From the NCBI GenBank assembly GCA_038363005.1, contig JBBQBI010000013.1:1-64000 (forward strand): DNA of 64,000 nucleotides, written 5' to 3'. Below, piece by piece: positions 40,193 through 48,352 of this stretch. Both the position numbers and the translations under genes were made by a program. This stretch comes from JAKOWB01 sp038363005 (GTDB lineage: Bacteria; Pseudomonadota; Alphaproteobacteria; Kiloniellales; JACOMY01). The stretch's first letter is position 1, and each line of letters begins with the position of its first letter. The notes under the pieces were generated by a model. That model was not told the origin of the DNA and ran no database searches. It worked only from the letters and a program-made list of their open reading frames with translations.

Positions 40193-40331
40193 GACGGCCG
40201 CACGGCTGCTCAGCGTAGCGCGCTGAGACGTTCTGTCGGGCCGGCCGCGTCCGGATGGCTTTGTCTTCCGTAGCTTTGACCGTAGAGTGACAGGCACTCC
40301 TAACGGGCTGACAACGAGGGGCCTGGAACAC

Positions 40332-40886
40332 GTGTCTGTCAAAGGATCAGAGTCGCTCGAGCAGTTGATGGCCAGTATCGCCCAAGGCGATCGTCAGGCC
40401 TTCGGCCAGCTCTACCAGGCGACCTCTGCCAAGCTCTACGGCGTGGTCTTGCGCGTTCTGGCGCGCCGCGCCCTGGCTGACGAATGCTTGCAGGAGGTCT
40501 ATGTGCGCGCGTGGCACGCTGCCCCGAACTATGCCCCGGACAAGGGCGCGGTGATGACCTGGCTCATCACCATCGCCCGCAACCGGGCGCTCGACCTGCG
40601 CCGGCGGGAACGTCCGGCCGCATCGCTCGACGACGTTCCGGAAGTGGCGGACCTGCGCGACGAGACGCTCGACGCGCTGGCGCTGACTGAGCAGGCGAGT
40701 GACGCGCGGCGCCTGAAGGCTTGCATCGAGCAGCTTGACGAGGAACCCAAGCGCTGTGTGCTGCTGGCCTTCTGGCAAGGCATGACGCATGAGGAGCTGG
40801 CAACGCGCCTCGAGCGGCCGCTCGGCACCATCAAGTCCTGGGTGCGCCGCAGCCTGCTGCGCCTGAAGGACTGCCTGGCGACATGA
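40332..40886 (+). CDS. ECF-family RNA polymerase sigma factor (SigK/RpoE-like)
   Basis: This 184-residue factor has region 2 (DECLQEVYVRAW, GAVMTWLITIARNRALDLRRRE) and region 4 (LDEEPKRCVLLAFWQGMTHEELATRLERPLGTIKSWVRRSLLRLKDCL). The GTG at 40332 is preferred, with GAGGGG about 10 bases upstream. A GTG at 40287 is possible but has no ribosome-binding site. The following RskA-like gene overlaps by four bases, so sigma and anti-sigma are cotranslated. Confidence 0.9.
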   Translation: MSVKGSESLEQLMASIAQGDRQAFGQLYQATSAKLYGVVLRVLARRALADECLQEVYVRAWHAAPNYAPDKGAVMTWLITIARNRALDLRRRERPAASLDDVPEVADLRDETLDALALTEQASDARRLKACIEQLDEEPKRCVLLAFWQGMTHEELATRLERPLGTIKSWVRRSLLRLKDCLAT

Positions 40887-41608
40887 GCGACAGTCCCGCC
40901 ACGCCGCCGGAAGACTGGGAAGCGCTGGCCGCCGAGCTGGCGCTGGGCGTGCTGAGCGGCCAGGAGTTGGCCGATGCCGAGGGCCTGGAAGCCCGCGAAC
41001 CGGCCTTCCGCCGTCTGGTCGAGGCCTGGCGCCTGCGCCTGGCGCCGCTAGCGCTGGCGGTGCAGCCGGTCGTCCCGCCCAGCGTGCTCTGGAGCCTGAT
41101 CGAGGCCCGCCTGCCGGGCGGTCGGCCGGCCGAGGCGCCGGGCCTGGTGCAGCAGCTGACGCATCGCCTGAAGATCTGGCGCATGGCAACCGCCACGCTG
41201 GCGTTGGCCGCTGTCGCCCTGGCGGTGCTGGTGGCGATGCCCGGCATTCTGCGACCGCCGGCGCCGGAGCGCTTCGTCGCTGTGCTGGGCGAGGGCGCGC
41301 AGAGCCCGCAGTTCCTGGTCACTGTCGACCTGGGCAAGCAGGTGGTCTCGATCGTGCCGGTGGCGCAGATCGGCAGCCCCAGCGGCGACTTCGAGCTCTG
41401 GTTGGTCAAGGGCGAGCAGGCACCGAAATCGCTTGGCCTGATTTCCGCCAGCGACGGCCGCAAGCTCGCGGTTGGCGACCTGGCGCAGCCGGCCCTGCTG
41501 AAGGGCGGCCTGCTGGCCATCAGCCTGGAGCCCAAGGGTGGCTCGCCGACCGGCGCGCCGACCGGCCCAGTGATCTATACCGGACCGCTGCTGCCGGCCC
41601 CCGAGTAG
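40883..41608 (+). CDS. RskA-like anti-sigma factor
   Basis: This 241-residue single-span membrane protein has a cytosolic helical domain (about 1-90; LALGVLSGQELADAEGLEAREPAF), one transmembrane helix (about 96-116) and an extracytoplasmic RskA domain. The latter contains SPSGDFELWLVKGEQAPKSLG and ends TGPVIYTGPL. RskA proteins hold ECF sigma factors at the membrane until proteolysis. It overlaps its sigma gene by four bases and is followed by a strong terminator. Confidence 0.88.
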   Translation: MSDSPATPPEDWEALAAELALGVLSGQELADAEGLEAREPAFRRLVEAWRLRLAPLALAVQPVVPPSVLWSLIEARLPGGRPAEAPGLVQQLTHRLKIWRMATATLALAAVALAVLVAMPGILRPPAPERFVAVLGEGAQSPQFLVTVDLGKQVVSIVPVAQIGSPSGDFELWLVKGEQAPKSLGLISASDGRKLAVGDLAQPALLKGGLLAISLEPKGGSPTGAPTGPVIYTGPLLPAPE

Positions 41609-41650
41609 CGGACGCCCGAGTAAGCGGTCGCCAACAAGCGACGAAATCCA

Positions 41651-41683
41651 GGGCGGAACCCACCGGGTTCCGCCCGTTTCGTT
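41651..41683 (+). terminator. Rho-independent terminator after the sigma/anti-sigma pair
   Basis: GGGCGGAACCC-ACC-GGGTTCCGCCC forms an 11 bp perfect stem with a three-base loop, followed by GTTTCGTT. It separates the regulatory pair from the ferritin-like gene, which therefore needs its own promoter. Confidence 0.75.
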
Positions 41684-41870
41684 CCGCACTCGCCGCCACT
41701 GTCATTGTCACCGGCAGAACTTTTTCCCCCTTGCGGCGCCGCCCATGCATCCGTCGGCGGCGAGCTTTCGTAAGTCCAATTGCACTGTTTATGGGTCGCC
41801 CGGCCGGGGGGAGCGCTTCTGGCCGCACAAAAGTCGAAAACAACAAGCGAACCACAGGAGAGAGAGCACC

Positions 41871-42473
41871 ATGTCGCAGATCATTCGTCCGGATACGGCC
41901 GTCGTTCCGTCACGCCGCCGCTTCATCACCGGTGTCGGCCAGGCCACCCTTTCGGCCACCGCGGTGGCCCTGATCGTCGGCTGCCAGAGCAAGGCGGCCA
42001 GCACCATGGCCAAGTCCGATCCGGCGCAGGACGCCGCGATCCTCAACGTCGCGCTGGGCCTGGAGCACGAAGCCATCGCCGCCTATCAGGTGGGCGCCGA
42101 GTCCGGCCTGCTGCAGAAGGGCGTTCTCGAGGTCGCGGTCGGCTTCCAGCATCACCACAAGCAACACCGCGATGCGCTGATCGGCGCCATCAAGCAGCTT
42201 GGCGGCATGCCGGTCGAGGCGATGAGCAATGCCGAGTACGCCAAGGAGCTGGGCGCCGGCAAGCTGAAGAGCCAGGCCGATGTGCTGGACCTGGCGGCGC
42301 GGCTCGAGCTGGGCGCAACCAACGCCTACCTGTCGGTCATCCCGGCCTTCAGCGACACCACCTTCAGCCAGATCGCCGGCCGCCTGGCGGCCGACGAGAC
42401 CATGCACTGGACGGTGCTGACCTCAGCGCTCGGCCGTCCGCTGCCGATGGATGCGCTGAGCTTCGGCGCTTAA
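41871..42473 (+). CDS. Tat-exported ferritin-like lipoprotein
   Basis: This 200-residue protein has a twin-arginine signal (SRRRFITG, residues 14-21) ending in a lipobox with Cys38 (ALIVGC), so it should be exported folded and then lipidated. The mature part is a DUF4439/ferritin-like four-helix bundle. Candidate metal ligands are in LGLEHEAIAAYQVG, FQHHHKQHRDA, LELGATNAYL and ADETMHW. AGGAGAGAGAG precedes the ATG. It follows the ECF/RskA pair after a terminator and precedes a cytochrome c gene. Confidence 0.85.
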   Translation: MSQIIRPDTAVVPSRRRFITGVGQATLSATAVALIVGCQSKAASTMAKSDPAQDAAILNVALGLEHEAIAAYQVGAESGLLQKGVLEVAVGFQHHHKQHRDALIGAIKQLGGMPVEAMSNAEYAKELGAGKLKSQADVLDLAARLELGATNAYLSVIPAFSDTTFSQIAGRLAADETMHWTVLTSALGRPLPMDALSFGA

Positions 42474-42531
42474 GCGACGCAGGATCCGGCCGGCTGGACG
42501 ACCGCCACGGACAGCCGGCCGGTGATAAGGG

Positions 42532-42563
42532 GGGGAGGCTCCCGGCGCAAAAGGAGCCTCCCC
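42532..42563 (+). terminator. Hairpin between ferritin-like and cytochrome genes
   Basis: GGGGAGGCTCC and GGAGCCTCCCC form an 11 bp stem around a ten-base loop CGGCGCAAAA. There is no T-run after it, so it may attenuate or protect RNA rather than terminate fully. Confidence 0.45.
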
Positions 42564-42603
42564 TCACCTTGTGCCGGCACAGTAGGCTCCAGGCTCATCC
42601 ATC

Positions 42604-42969
42604 ATGTTCAAGACACTGCTCGCGGCGCTGCTGCTCGGCGCGACGCCGGTCCTGGCCGACCAGCTGCCGGACGGTGACGCCGCGCGCGGCGAGGCGCTGT
42701 TCCAGGCGCGCTGCCACCTATGCCACTCGCTGGAGACCAATCGCGTTGGCCCACCGCTGGGCGGCGTGGTCGGCCGGCTGGCCGGTAGCGTGGTGGACTT
42801 CAACTACTCGCCCGCCGTGCGCGGGGCTGGCTTCGTCTGGACGCCGGCGCTGATCGCGCAGTGGCTGACCAACCCGCAGGCCCTGCTGCCCGGGCAGAGG
42901 ATGAACTTTCGTGTCAATCTGCCGGCCGACCGGGCCGACGTCATCGCCTTCCTGAAAAGCCGTTCGTGA
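42604..42969 (+). CDS. Small c-type cytochrome
   Basis: This 121-residue secreted protein has a Sec signal peptide (about 1-18), a CxxCH heme site (CHLCH, residues 37-41) and a distal Met in PGQRMNF, so a class I cytochrome c with Met-His ligation. It closes with the typical RADVIAFLKS helix. It is 130 bp after the ferritin-like lipoprotein, which could be a redox partner. Shine-Dalgarno support is weak. Confidence 0.9.
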   Translation: MFKTLLAALLLGATPVLADQLPDGDAARGEALFQARCHLCHSLETNRVGPPLGGVVGRLAGSVVDFNYSPAVRGAGFVWTPALIAQWLTNPQALLPGQRMNFRVNLPADRADVIAFLKSRS

Positions 42970-43058
42970 GGCCTCAAGCCAGCGTGATTGCCGGCTGACT
43001 CGGCGGCGGTGGCGCCCTACCCTCCGCGCCGTCACGGGCAACGAGGAAGGGCAAGGCC

Positions 43059-44258
43059 ATGCGGCGATTCCTGCTGGCGGTGGCGTTGGCCGTCGGACTG
43101 GGCGGCGGCGCCGGTGCCAACGACACCAGCCAGCCCACCAGCGACTGGGCGGCAATGCTGGCCGCGGCCAAGGGCCAGACCGTTTATTTCAATGCCTGGG
43201 GCGGCGACGAGCGCATCAATGCCTACATCGCCTGGGCCGGCGCGGAGCTGCAGGAACGCTTCGGCGTGACGCTGATCCACGTGAAGCTGGCCGACACCGC
43301 CGACGCCGTCTCCCGCGTGGTGGCCGAGCGGGCAGCGGGTGCCGACCAGGCCGGCAGCATCGACCTCATCTGGATCAACGGCGCCAACTTCGCCGCGATG
43401 CGCCAGGGCGCGCTGCTCTATGGCCCCTTCGTCCAGCGCTTGCCGGCGGCTGAACGCCTGGACCTGGCCGGCAATCCGGCGCTGACGCACGACTTCACCG
43501 TGCCGACCGACGGCTACGAGGCGCCCTGGGGCGGCGCGCTGTTCAACGTGATCTACGACAGCGCCACGGTAGCGGAGCCGCCGGCCGACCTGGCGGCGCT
43601 GCTGGCCTGGGCCACGGCGCACCCGGGCCGCTTCAGCTATCCAGCGCCACCCGACTTCATCGGCACCACCTTCCTGAAGCAAGTGCTCTATGCCCTGGCA
43701 CCGCCCGGCACCGACCTGACACGGCCGCCGGCGGATGCCGCGGCCTTCGCCACCGCCACCGCGCCACTCTGGGCCTGGCTCGACCGGCTGCACCCGCAGC
43801 TCTGGCGCGGCGGCCAGGTCTTCCCGCCCAGCGGTCCGGCGTTGCGCCAGCTGCTGTCCGACGGCGAGGTCGACTTCGCGCTGTCGTTCAATCCTGGCGA
43901 TGCCGATTCGGCGCGCCGCCAGGGTCTGTTGCCGAACAGCGTGCGGGCCTACCTGCTGGACCAGGGCGGGCTGGCCAACACGCATTTCCTGGCGATTCCC
44001 TACAACGCCCGCGCCGCCGCCGGCGCGCTGGTCGCCATCGACTTCCTGCTGTCGCCCGAGGCGCAGGCCCGCAAGGCCGACCCGCAGATCTGGGGCGATC
44101 CGCCGGTGCTGGATCCCGCCCGGCTGGATCAGCTTTCGGCGCTGCTGCCGCCGCCGCTGACCACACTGGCCGGCGCCCTACCGCCGCCGCTGCCCGAACC
44201 GCATCCAGCCTGGACCGAGCAGCTTGAGGCGGCTTGGCTGGAACGCTATGCGCGCTGA
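43059..44258 (+). CDS. YnjB-like ABC transporter substrate-binding protein
   Basis: This 399-residue protein has a signal peptide (about 1-20) and a type II periplasmic-binding fold. It matches the YnjB/putative thiamine-like group (VYFNAWGGDERINAYIAWAGAELQERFGV, with IDLIWINGANFAAM and YEAPWGGALFNVIYDS). GAGGAAGGGCAAGG precedes the ATG. It heads a three-gene transporter set (binding protein, double permease, ATPase). The substrate is unknown. YnjBCD of E. coli is not firmly assigned. Confidence 0.85.
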   Translation: MRRFLLAVALAVGLGGGAGANDTSQPTSDWAAMLAAAKGQTVYFNAWGGDERINAYIAWAGAELQERFGVTLIHVKLADTADAVSRVVAERAAGADQAGSIDLIWINGANFAAMRQGALLYGPFVQRLPAAERLDLAGNPALTHDFTVPTDGYEAPWGGALFNVIYDSATVAEPPADLAALLAWATAHPGRFSYPAPPDFIGTTFLKQVLYALAPPGTDLTRPPADAAAFATATAPLWAWLDRLHPQLWRGGQVFPPSGPALRQLLSDGEVDFALSFNPGDADSARRQGLLPNSVRAYLLDQGGLANTHFLAIPYNARAAAGALVAIDFLLSPEAQARKADPQIWGDPPVLDPARLDQLSALLPPPLTTLAGALPPPLPEPHPAWTEQLEAAWLERYAR

Positions 44259-44316
44259 CCTCGATGCGCTGTGATCCTGGGGCAGCCCGCTGACGCGCCT
44301 GGGACCCATCCTGCTC

Positions 44317-45963
44317 GTGCTGCTGCTGGTGCTGCCGGTGGCCAGTGGCCTCGGCAGCCTGCTGCTGGCAGCACTCGGACTCTGGGCGCCGCTGGGCGCG
44401 ACGAACGGCGCCGCGACGGTCTGGCAGGACCTCTTCGATGCGCCCGGCCTGTGGCCGGCGGTCGCCCGTTCGCTGACGAGCGGCTTCGCCGCGACCCTGC
44501 TGGCCCTGGCCGCCACATTGCTGCTGCTGGCCGGCGCCGGGCTGCGGCTGCGCCGCTGGCTCGGGCGCCTGGTGGCGCCGCTCGTCGCCGTACCGCCGCT
44601 GGCCGTGGCCGTCGGCCTGGCTTTCCTGATCGCGCCCTCGGGCTGGATCGCCCGGCTGCTGTCGCCCTGGGCCACCGGCTGGCAGCGCCCGCCCGACCTG
44701 CTGCTGCTGAACGATCCGGCCGGCCTGGCGCTGATCCTCGGGCTGGCGGTGAAGGAGACACCCTTCCTGCTTCTGGTGGCGCTGGCCGGCCTGGGCGAGG
44801 GCGAGGTGGAGCGCCGCCTGCTGGTGGCGCGCAGCCTGGGCCAGGGTCCGGCCGCCGCCTGGTTCAAGGTGGCGCTGCCGGCACTCTATCCTAAGCTGCG
44901 CTGGCCGCTCTATGCCGTGCTGGCCTATGGGCTGGGCACCTACGAGGTGGCGCTGGTGTTGGGGCCGACCCAGCCGCCGACCCTGGCGGTGCTGCTGCTG
45001 ACCTGGGCGCAGGATCCCAGCCTGGCGCTGTGGCCGCGCGCCGCCGCCGGCAGCCTGCTGCAGGTCCTGCTGGTGGCGCTGGCACTGCTGGTCTGGCGCC
45101 AAGGTGAGCGGCGGCTGGGCCGCCTGGGCCGCGCCTGGGCCGCGCGTGGCGGCCGTGGCCGGCTGGGCTGGAGCCGGGCCGGCGGCGGCCTGGCCTGGCT
45201 GCTGCTATTGCTCGGCCTGGGCGCGCTGCTGGTGCTGCCGCTGTGGTCGCTAGCTGGGCAGTGGCGCTTTCCCGCCGCGCTGCCGCAGCTCTGGTCGGCC
45301 GAGCTCTGGCAACGCCAGGGGCCGCTGGTGGCCAGCACGCTGGGCGGCACCGCGCTGCTGGCGCTGGCCACCACCGGGCTGGCGCTGCTGCTGACCCTGC
45401 TGGCGCTGGAGCACGAGACCTTGAGCGGCCGGCCGGCCGGACGGGGCGCCACGCTGCTGCTCTATCTGCCGCTGCTGGCGCCGCCGGTCGCCCTGGCGCT
45501 GGGCTGGGGCGCGGCGCTGGCCGGTGCACGGGCGATTGGCAGCTGGCCGGCGCTGCTGTGGTCGCATCTGGTCTATGTGCTGCCCTATGTTTTCATCGCG
45601 CTGGCCGGGCCCTGGCGGCGCATCGACCCGCGCCATGCCTTGAGCGCGCGCGCCCTGGGGCTGCGACGCGGCGCGGTGTTCTGGCGCGTGCGCCTGCCGC
45701 TGGCGCGGGCGCCGCTGCTGGCGGCGGCGGCGATCGGTATCGCCGTCTCGGTGGCGCTCTACCTGCCGACCCTGGTGGCCGGCGGCGGCCGCTTTCCCAC
45801 CCTGGCGACCGAGGCGGTGGCGCTGTCCAGTGGCGGCGATCGCCGACTGCTGGCGGCGCTGGCGCTGCTGCAGGCGCTGCTGCCGCTGCTCGCCTTCCTG
45901 CTGGCGCTGTCGCTCGGCCGGCCGCGGCGCTTCCGGCGCCCACCTCAGGGTGCCATCACATGA
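44317..45963 (+). CDS. YnjC-like fused ABC transporter permease
   Basis: This protein of about 548 residues carries two consecutive permease modules in one chain, with about twelve transmembrane helices. Each module has an EAA-type loop (VERRLLVARSLGQGPAAAWFKVALPALYP and LSARALGLRRGAVFWRVRLPLARAP). The start is uncertain. GTG at 44317 is the first standard start in frame, but it lies within the first hydrophobic helix and 58 bp after the ynjB stop. In-frame codons continue upstream to a stop at 44272 without ATG, GTG or TTG, and an ATG at 44264 is in another frame. Confidence 0.8.
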   Translation: MLLLVLPVASGLGSLLLAALGLWAPLGATNGAATVWQDLFDAPGLWPAVARSLTSGFAATLLALAATLLLLAGAGLRLRRWLGRLVAPLVAVPPLAVAVGLAFLIAPSGWIARLLSPWATGWQRPPDLLLLNDPAGLALILGLAVKETPFLLLVALAGLGEGEVERRLLVARSLGQGPAAAWFKVALPALYPKLRWPLYAVLAYGLGTYEVALVLGPTQPPTLAVLLLTWAQDPSLALWPRAAAGSLLQVLLVALALLVWRQGERRLGRLGRAWAARGGRGRLGWSRAGGGLAWLLLLLGLGALLVLPLWSLAGQWRFPAALPQLWSAELWQRQGPLVASTLGGTALLALATTGLALLLTLLALEHETLSGRPAGRGATLLLYLPLLAPPVALALGWGAALAGARAIGSWPALLWSHLVYVLPYVFIALAGPWRRIDPRHALSARALGLRRGAVFWRVRLPLARAPLLAAAAIGIAVSVALYLPTLVAGGGRFPTLATEAVALSSGGDRRLLAALALLQALLPLLAFLLALSLGRPRRFRRPPQGAIT

Positions 45964-46610
45964 GCGCCGGCCTGACCGCGCGCGCCCTGGCGCTGCGCCT
46001 CGACGGGCGGCGCCTGTTCCGTCCGCTCGACCTGGCGGTGGCGCCCGGCGAGGTGCTGCTGCTGACCGGCCCCTCGGGCAGCGGCAAGTCGAGCCTGTTG
46101 CTGGCGCTCTGTGGCCTGCTGCCGGCGCGCTTCCAGCTGGAGGGCGACTGGTGGCTGGATGGCCAGGACCTGCGCGGCCTGCCGCCGGAGTCGCGCCACC
46201 TGGGCCTGCTGTTCCAGGAGGCGCTGCTGCTGCCGCACCTGACGGTGGGCGAGAATCTGGGGTTCGCATTGCCGCGGCGGCCCGGCGAGACGCGCCAGGC
46301 ACGCCGCGCGCGCATCGCCGCGACCCTGGCCGAGGCCCAGCTGGCGGACTATGGCGAGCGCGATCCGGCGACCCTCTCGGGCGGGCAGCGCGCCCGCGTG
46401 GCGCTGCTGCGCACGCTGCTCTCGGGCCCGCGTGCGCTGCTGCTGGACGAACCCTTCGCCGCCCTGGACCCGGTGCTGCGCGCGGAGATCCGCGCCCTGG
46501 TCGCCGCCCAGGTCCGCCGCGCCGCCCTGCCCTGCCTGCTGGTCTCCCACGACCCGGCGGAAGCCGCCGCGCTGGGCGCCAAGACCATAAAACTGCTGCC
46601 AGAATCATGA
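45960..46610 (+). CDS. YnjD-like ABC transporter ATP-binding protein
   Basis: This 216-residue ABC ATPase has Walker A GPSGSGKSSLL, Q-loop LLFQEALLLPHLTV, signature LSGGQRARVALLR and Walker B ALLLDEPFAALD, plus the H-loop VSHDPAEA. It overlaps the permease gene by four bases (ATGA) and is the last gene of the transporter. Its compact length is typical of this group. Confidence 0.9.
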   Translation: MSAGLTARALALRLDGRRLFRPLDLAVAPGEVLLLTGPSGSGKSSLLLALCGLLPARFQLEGDWWLDGQDLRGLPPESRHLGLLFQEALLLPHLTVGENLGFALPRRPGETRQARRARIAATLAEAQLADYGERDPATLSGGQRARVALLRTLLSGPRALLLDEPFAALDPVLRAEIRALVAAQVRRAALPCLLVSHDPAEAAALGAKTIKLLPES

Positions 46611-46634
46611 ATCTACCGTCTAGACTCTGGTTCC

Positions 46635-46652
46635 TGTGGCATTATGGCCACA
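46635..46652 (+). terminator. Short hairpin after the ynjBCD-like genes
   Basis: TGTGGC-ATTATG-GCCACA is a perfect 6 bp stem with a six-base loop, 25 bp after the ATPase stop. The following GAGAGGATAATAT has no T-run, so it is a weak terminator candidate or an RNA stability element. Confidence 0.35.
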
Positions 46653-46700
46653 GAGAGGATAATATCCGCTTGCCCTGCACCAACTTGGCGATGGCGCGTT

Positions 46701-46729
46701 TTGACAGTTGAGACAAGGGTTTCTAGACT
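46701..46729 (+). promoter_or_regulatory. Strong sigma-70-type promoter of the OmpA-like gene
   Basis: A consensus TTGACA at 46701-46706 and TAGACT at 46724-46729 have an optimal 17 bp spacer. Transcription would start near 46736, leaving a leader of about 110 bases before the ATG at 46848. The surrounding sequence is A/T-richer than the rest of the window. Confidence 0.7.
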
Positions 46730-46847
46730 GGGCTTGCGGGTGTTCGAAGGGGGGCAACGGGCTTCTCCGCTTGCCTTGACCAACCGCTAAGGCATCTGGT
46801 TAAAACCCTTCAAGTTACGGAGCTTGAGGCGAAGGAGGGACGGATCA

Positions 46848-47669
46848 ATGGCCCGTTTTAATGTGATTGGAGCCGTCGCGGCGCTCGGACTTCTGGGCGG
46901 CTGCGCGTACTCCGACATCGAGGCGATGCGCACTGTTGAGGCAACGGGTTCTCCGTTCTCTCAGGCGTTGACGGAAGAATATCGGCAGATCGTCGCCTTC
47001 GAGGCGGACGAGATGTACGACTGGATCGACGCGGGCTACTTCGCCGGCAAGGGCCTCCGGGCCGCTGGTGGTGAAGAAGTTGCGCCCGAGCTGGTTGAAG
47101 ACTGGGCGGTCGATGGTGCTGAAGCCGAGGAGCTCTCTGCTGCTCGTGCCAAGCTCGTCAGCCTGCTCGATGCCGGTGGCCGCACGGTGGCCCCGGAGAT
47201 CGCTGCGCATGCCCAGGGCCGCTTCGACTGCTGGATCGAACAGCAGGAAGAAGGCTGGCAGCTGGACCACATCGCGGCTTGCCGTGACGAGTTCTACAAG
47301 GCCCTCGCCGACCTCGAAGCGGCGATGGGTAACGGTGGCGCTGAGCCCTACACTGTCTACTTCGCGTTCGACAGCTCGGCACTGACCGCTGCTGCCCAGG
47401 CCGAGATCGACAAGGCCGTGGCTGCTGCTTCCAAGATGGGCGTGAACGAGTTCTCGGTGACGGGTCATACCGACACCTCTGGCTCGAACGAGTACAACCT
47501 CGCCCTGTCGCTGCGTCGTGCCAACTCCGTGAAGGACGCTCTGGTCGCCCGTGGCGTACCGGCAGCGAACGTCTCGGTGGCCGGTCGCGGTGAAAGCGAA
47601 CTGGCAGTTCCGACCGGTGACGGCGTGCGTGAGCAGGCCAACCGCCGTGCGGTGATCGTGATCCAGTAA
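46848..47669 (+). CDS. OmpA-family lipoprotein
   Basis: This 273-residue outer-membrane lipoprotein has lipobox Cys19 (LGLLGGCAYSD), a helical middle region and a C-terminal OmpA peptidoglycan-binding domain from about residue 165. The latter has VYFAFDSSALTAAAQAEID, VTGHTDTSGSNEYNLALSLRRA and NRRAVIVI. GAAGGAGGGA lies nine bases before the ATG. Codon use is T-richer than its neighbours (GCT, GTG, GGT common). With the strong promoter and terminator, it is probably an abundant envelope protein. It is longer than Pal, so I do not call it pal. Confidence 0.9.
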   Translation: MARFNVIGAVAALGLLGGCAYSDIEAMRTVEATGSPFSQALTEEYRQIVAFEADEMYDWIDAGYFAGKGLRAAGGEEVAPELVEDWAVDGAEAEELSAARAKLVSLLDAGGRTVAPEIAAHAQGRFDCWIEQQEEGWQLDHIAACRDEFYKALADLEAAMGNGGAEPYTVYFAFDSSALTAAAQAEIDKAVAAASKMGVNEFSVTGHTDTSGSNEYNLALSLRRANSVKDALVARGVPAANVSVAGRGESELAVPTGDGVREQANRRAVIVIQ

Positions 47670-47695
47670 TCACGATCTAAGCCTAGGTTCCGGGG

Positions 47696-47731
47696 ACGGC
47701 GCCGCGCTTCGCGCGGCGCCGTTTCCTTTTT
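47696..47731 (+). terminator. Rho-independent terminator of the OmpA-like gene
   Basis: ACGGCGCCGCGC-TTC-GCGCGGCGCCGT is a 12 bp perfect stem with a three-base loop, followed by TTTCCTTTTT. It is 26 bp after the stop codon. Confidence 0.9.
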
Positions 47732-47793
47732 GACTCCCTGATTTGACACCTGGCCCAAACGGCAAGCTGCGGAATAACTCCGGTGCTTGCCCC

Positions 47794-47821
47794 TTGAGCC
47801 AACGAGGCAGCGGCCTAAGAT
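47794..47821 (+). promoter_or_regulatory. Candidate promoter of apaG
   Basis: TTGAGC and TAAGAT are separated by 16 bp, about 60 bp before the apaG start. A TTGACA at about 47743 is another possible -35 but has no good -10 at the right spacing. Confidence 0.4.
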
Positions 47822-47878
47822 GCGGGTACCGCGGCAGGCCAACCGGCCAGCCCGCAGCAGCGAAAGCAGACCCCGCCC

Positions 47879-48283
47879 TTGGCCGACGACTCCTACAGCG
47901 CCACAACCCTGCAGATTCGTGTGTCGGTGCAGCCGGTCTATCTCGACGAGCAGTCGCAGCCCTCCGACAACCACTACGTCTGGGCCTATCACGTAAAGAT
48001 CGAGAACCAGGGCGGCGAGACAGTGCAACTGCGCAATCGCCACTGGCGCATCACCGATGCAGTTGGCCGAATGAAGGAAGTGCGCGGCCCCGGCGTGGTC
48101 GGCGAACAGCCGGTGCTGGCCCCCGGTGAGCGCTTCGAGTACACCAGCGGCACGCCGCTGCCGACGCCTTCGGGCATCATGCAGGGTAGCTACGAGATGG
48201 AACGGCCGGACGGCACGCGTTTCGAGGTGGCGATTCCCGCCTTCTCGCTCGACAGTCCCTACCAGGCCAAACGGCTCAACTGA
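47879..48283 (+). CDS. apaG: ApaG-domain protein
   Basis: This 134-residue FN3-like beta-sandwich protein has the family blocks NHYVWAYHVKIENQGGETVQL, RHWRITDA, VRGPGVVGEQP and YTSGTPLPTPSGIMQGSYEM. The start is TTG at 47879, which gives the expected N-terminal length. The ribosome-binding site is weak. ApaG was tied to Co2+/Mg2+ efflux in enterobacteria by genetics, and its biochemical role is not settled. Confidence 0.92.
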   Translation: MADDSYSATTLQIRVSVQPVYLDEQSQPSDNHYVWAYHVKIENQGGETVQLRNRHWRITDAVGRMKEVRGPGVVGEQPVLAPGERFEYTSGTPLPTPSGIMQGSYEMERPDGTRFEVAIPAFSLDSPYQAKRLN

Positions 48284-48352
48284 CGACCGCGGCTGCCGGC
48301 CTGTCCGCCAGGCGATCACCGGCCGGCCGCCCACCTAAGGAGCAGTATCCCC

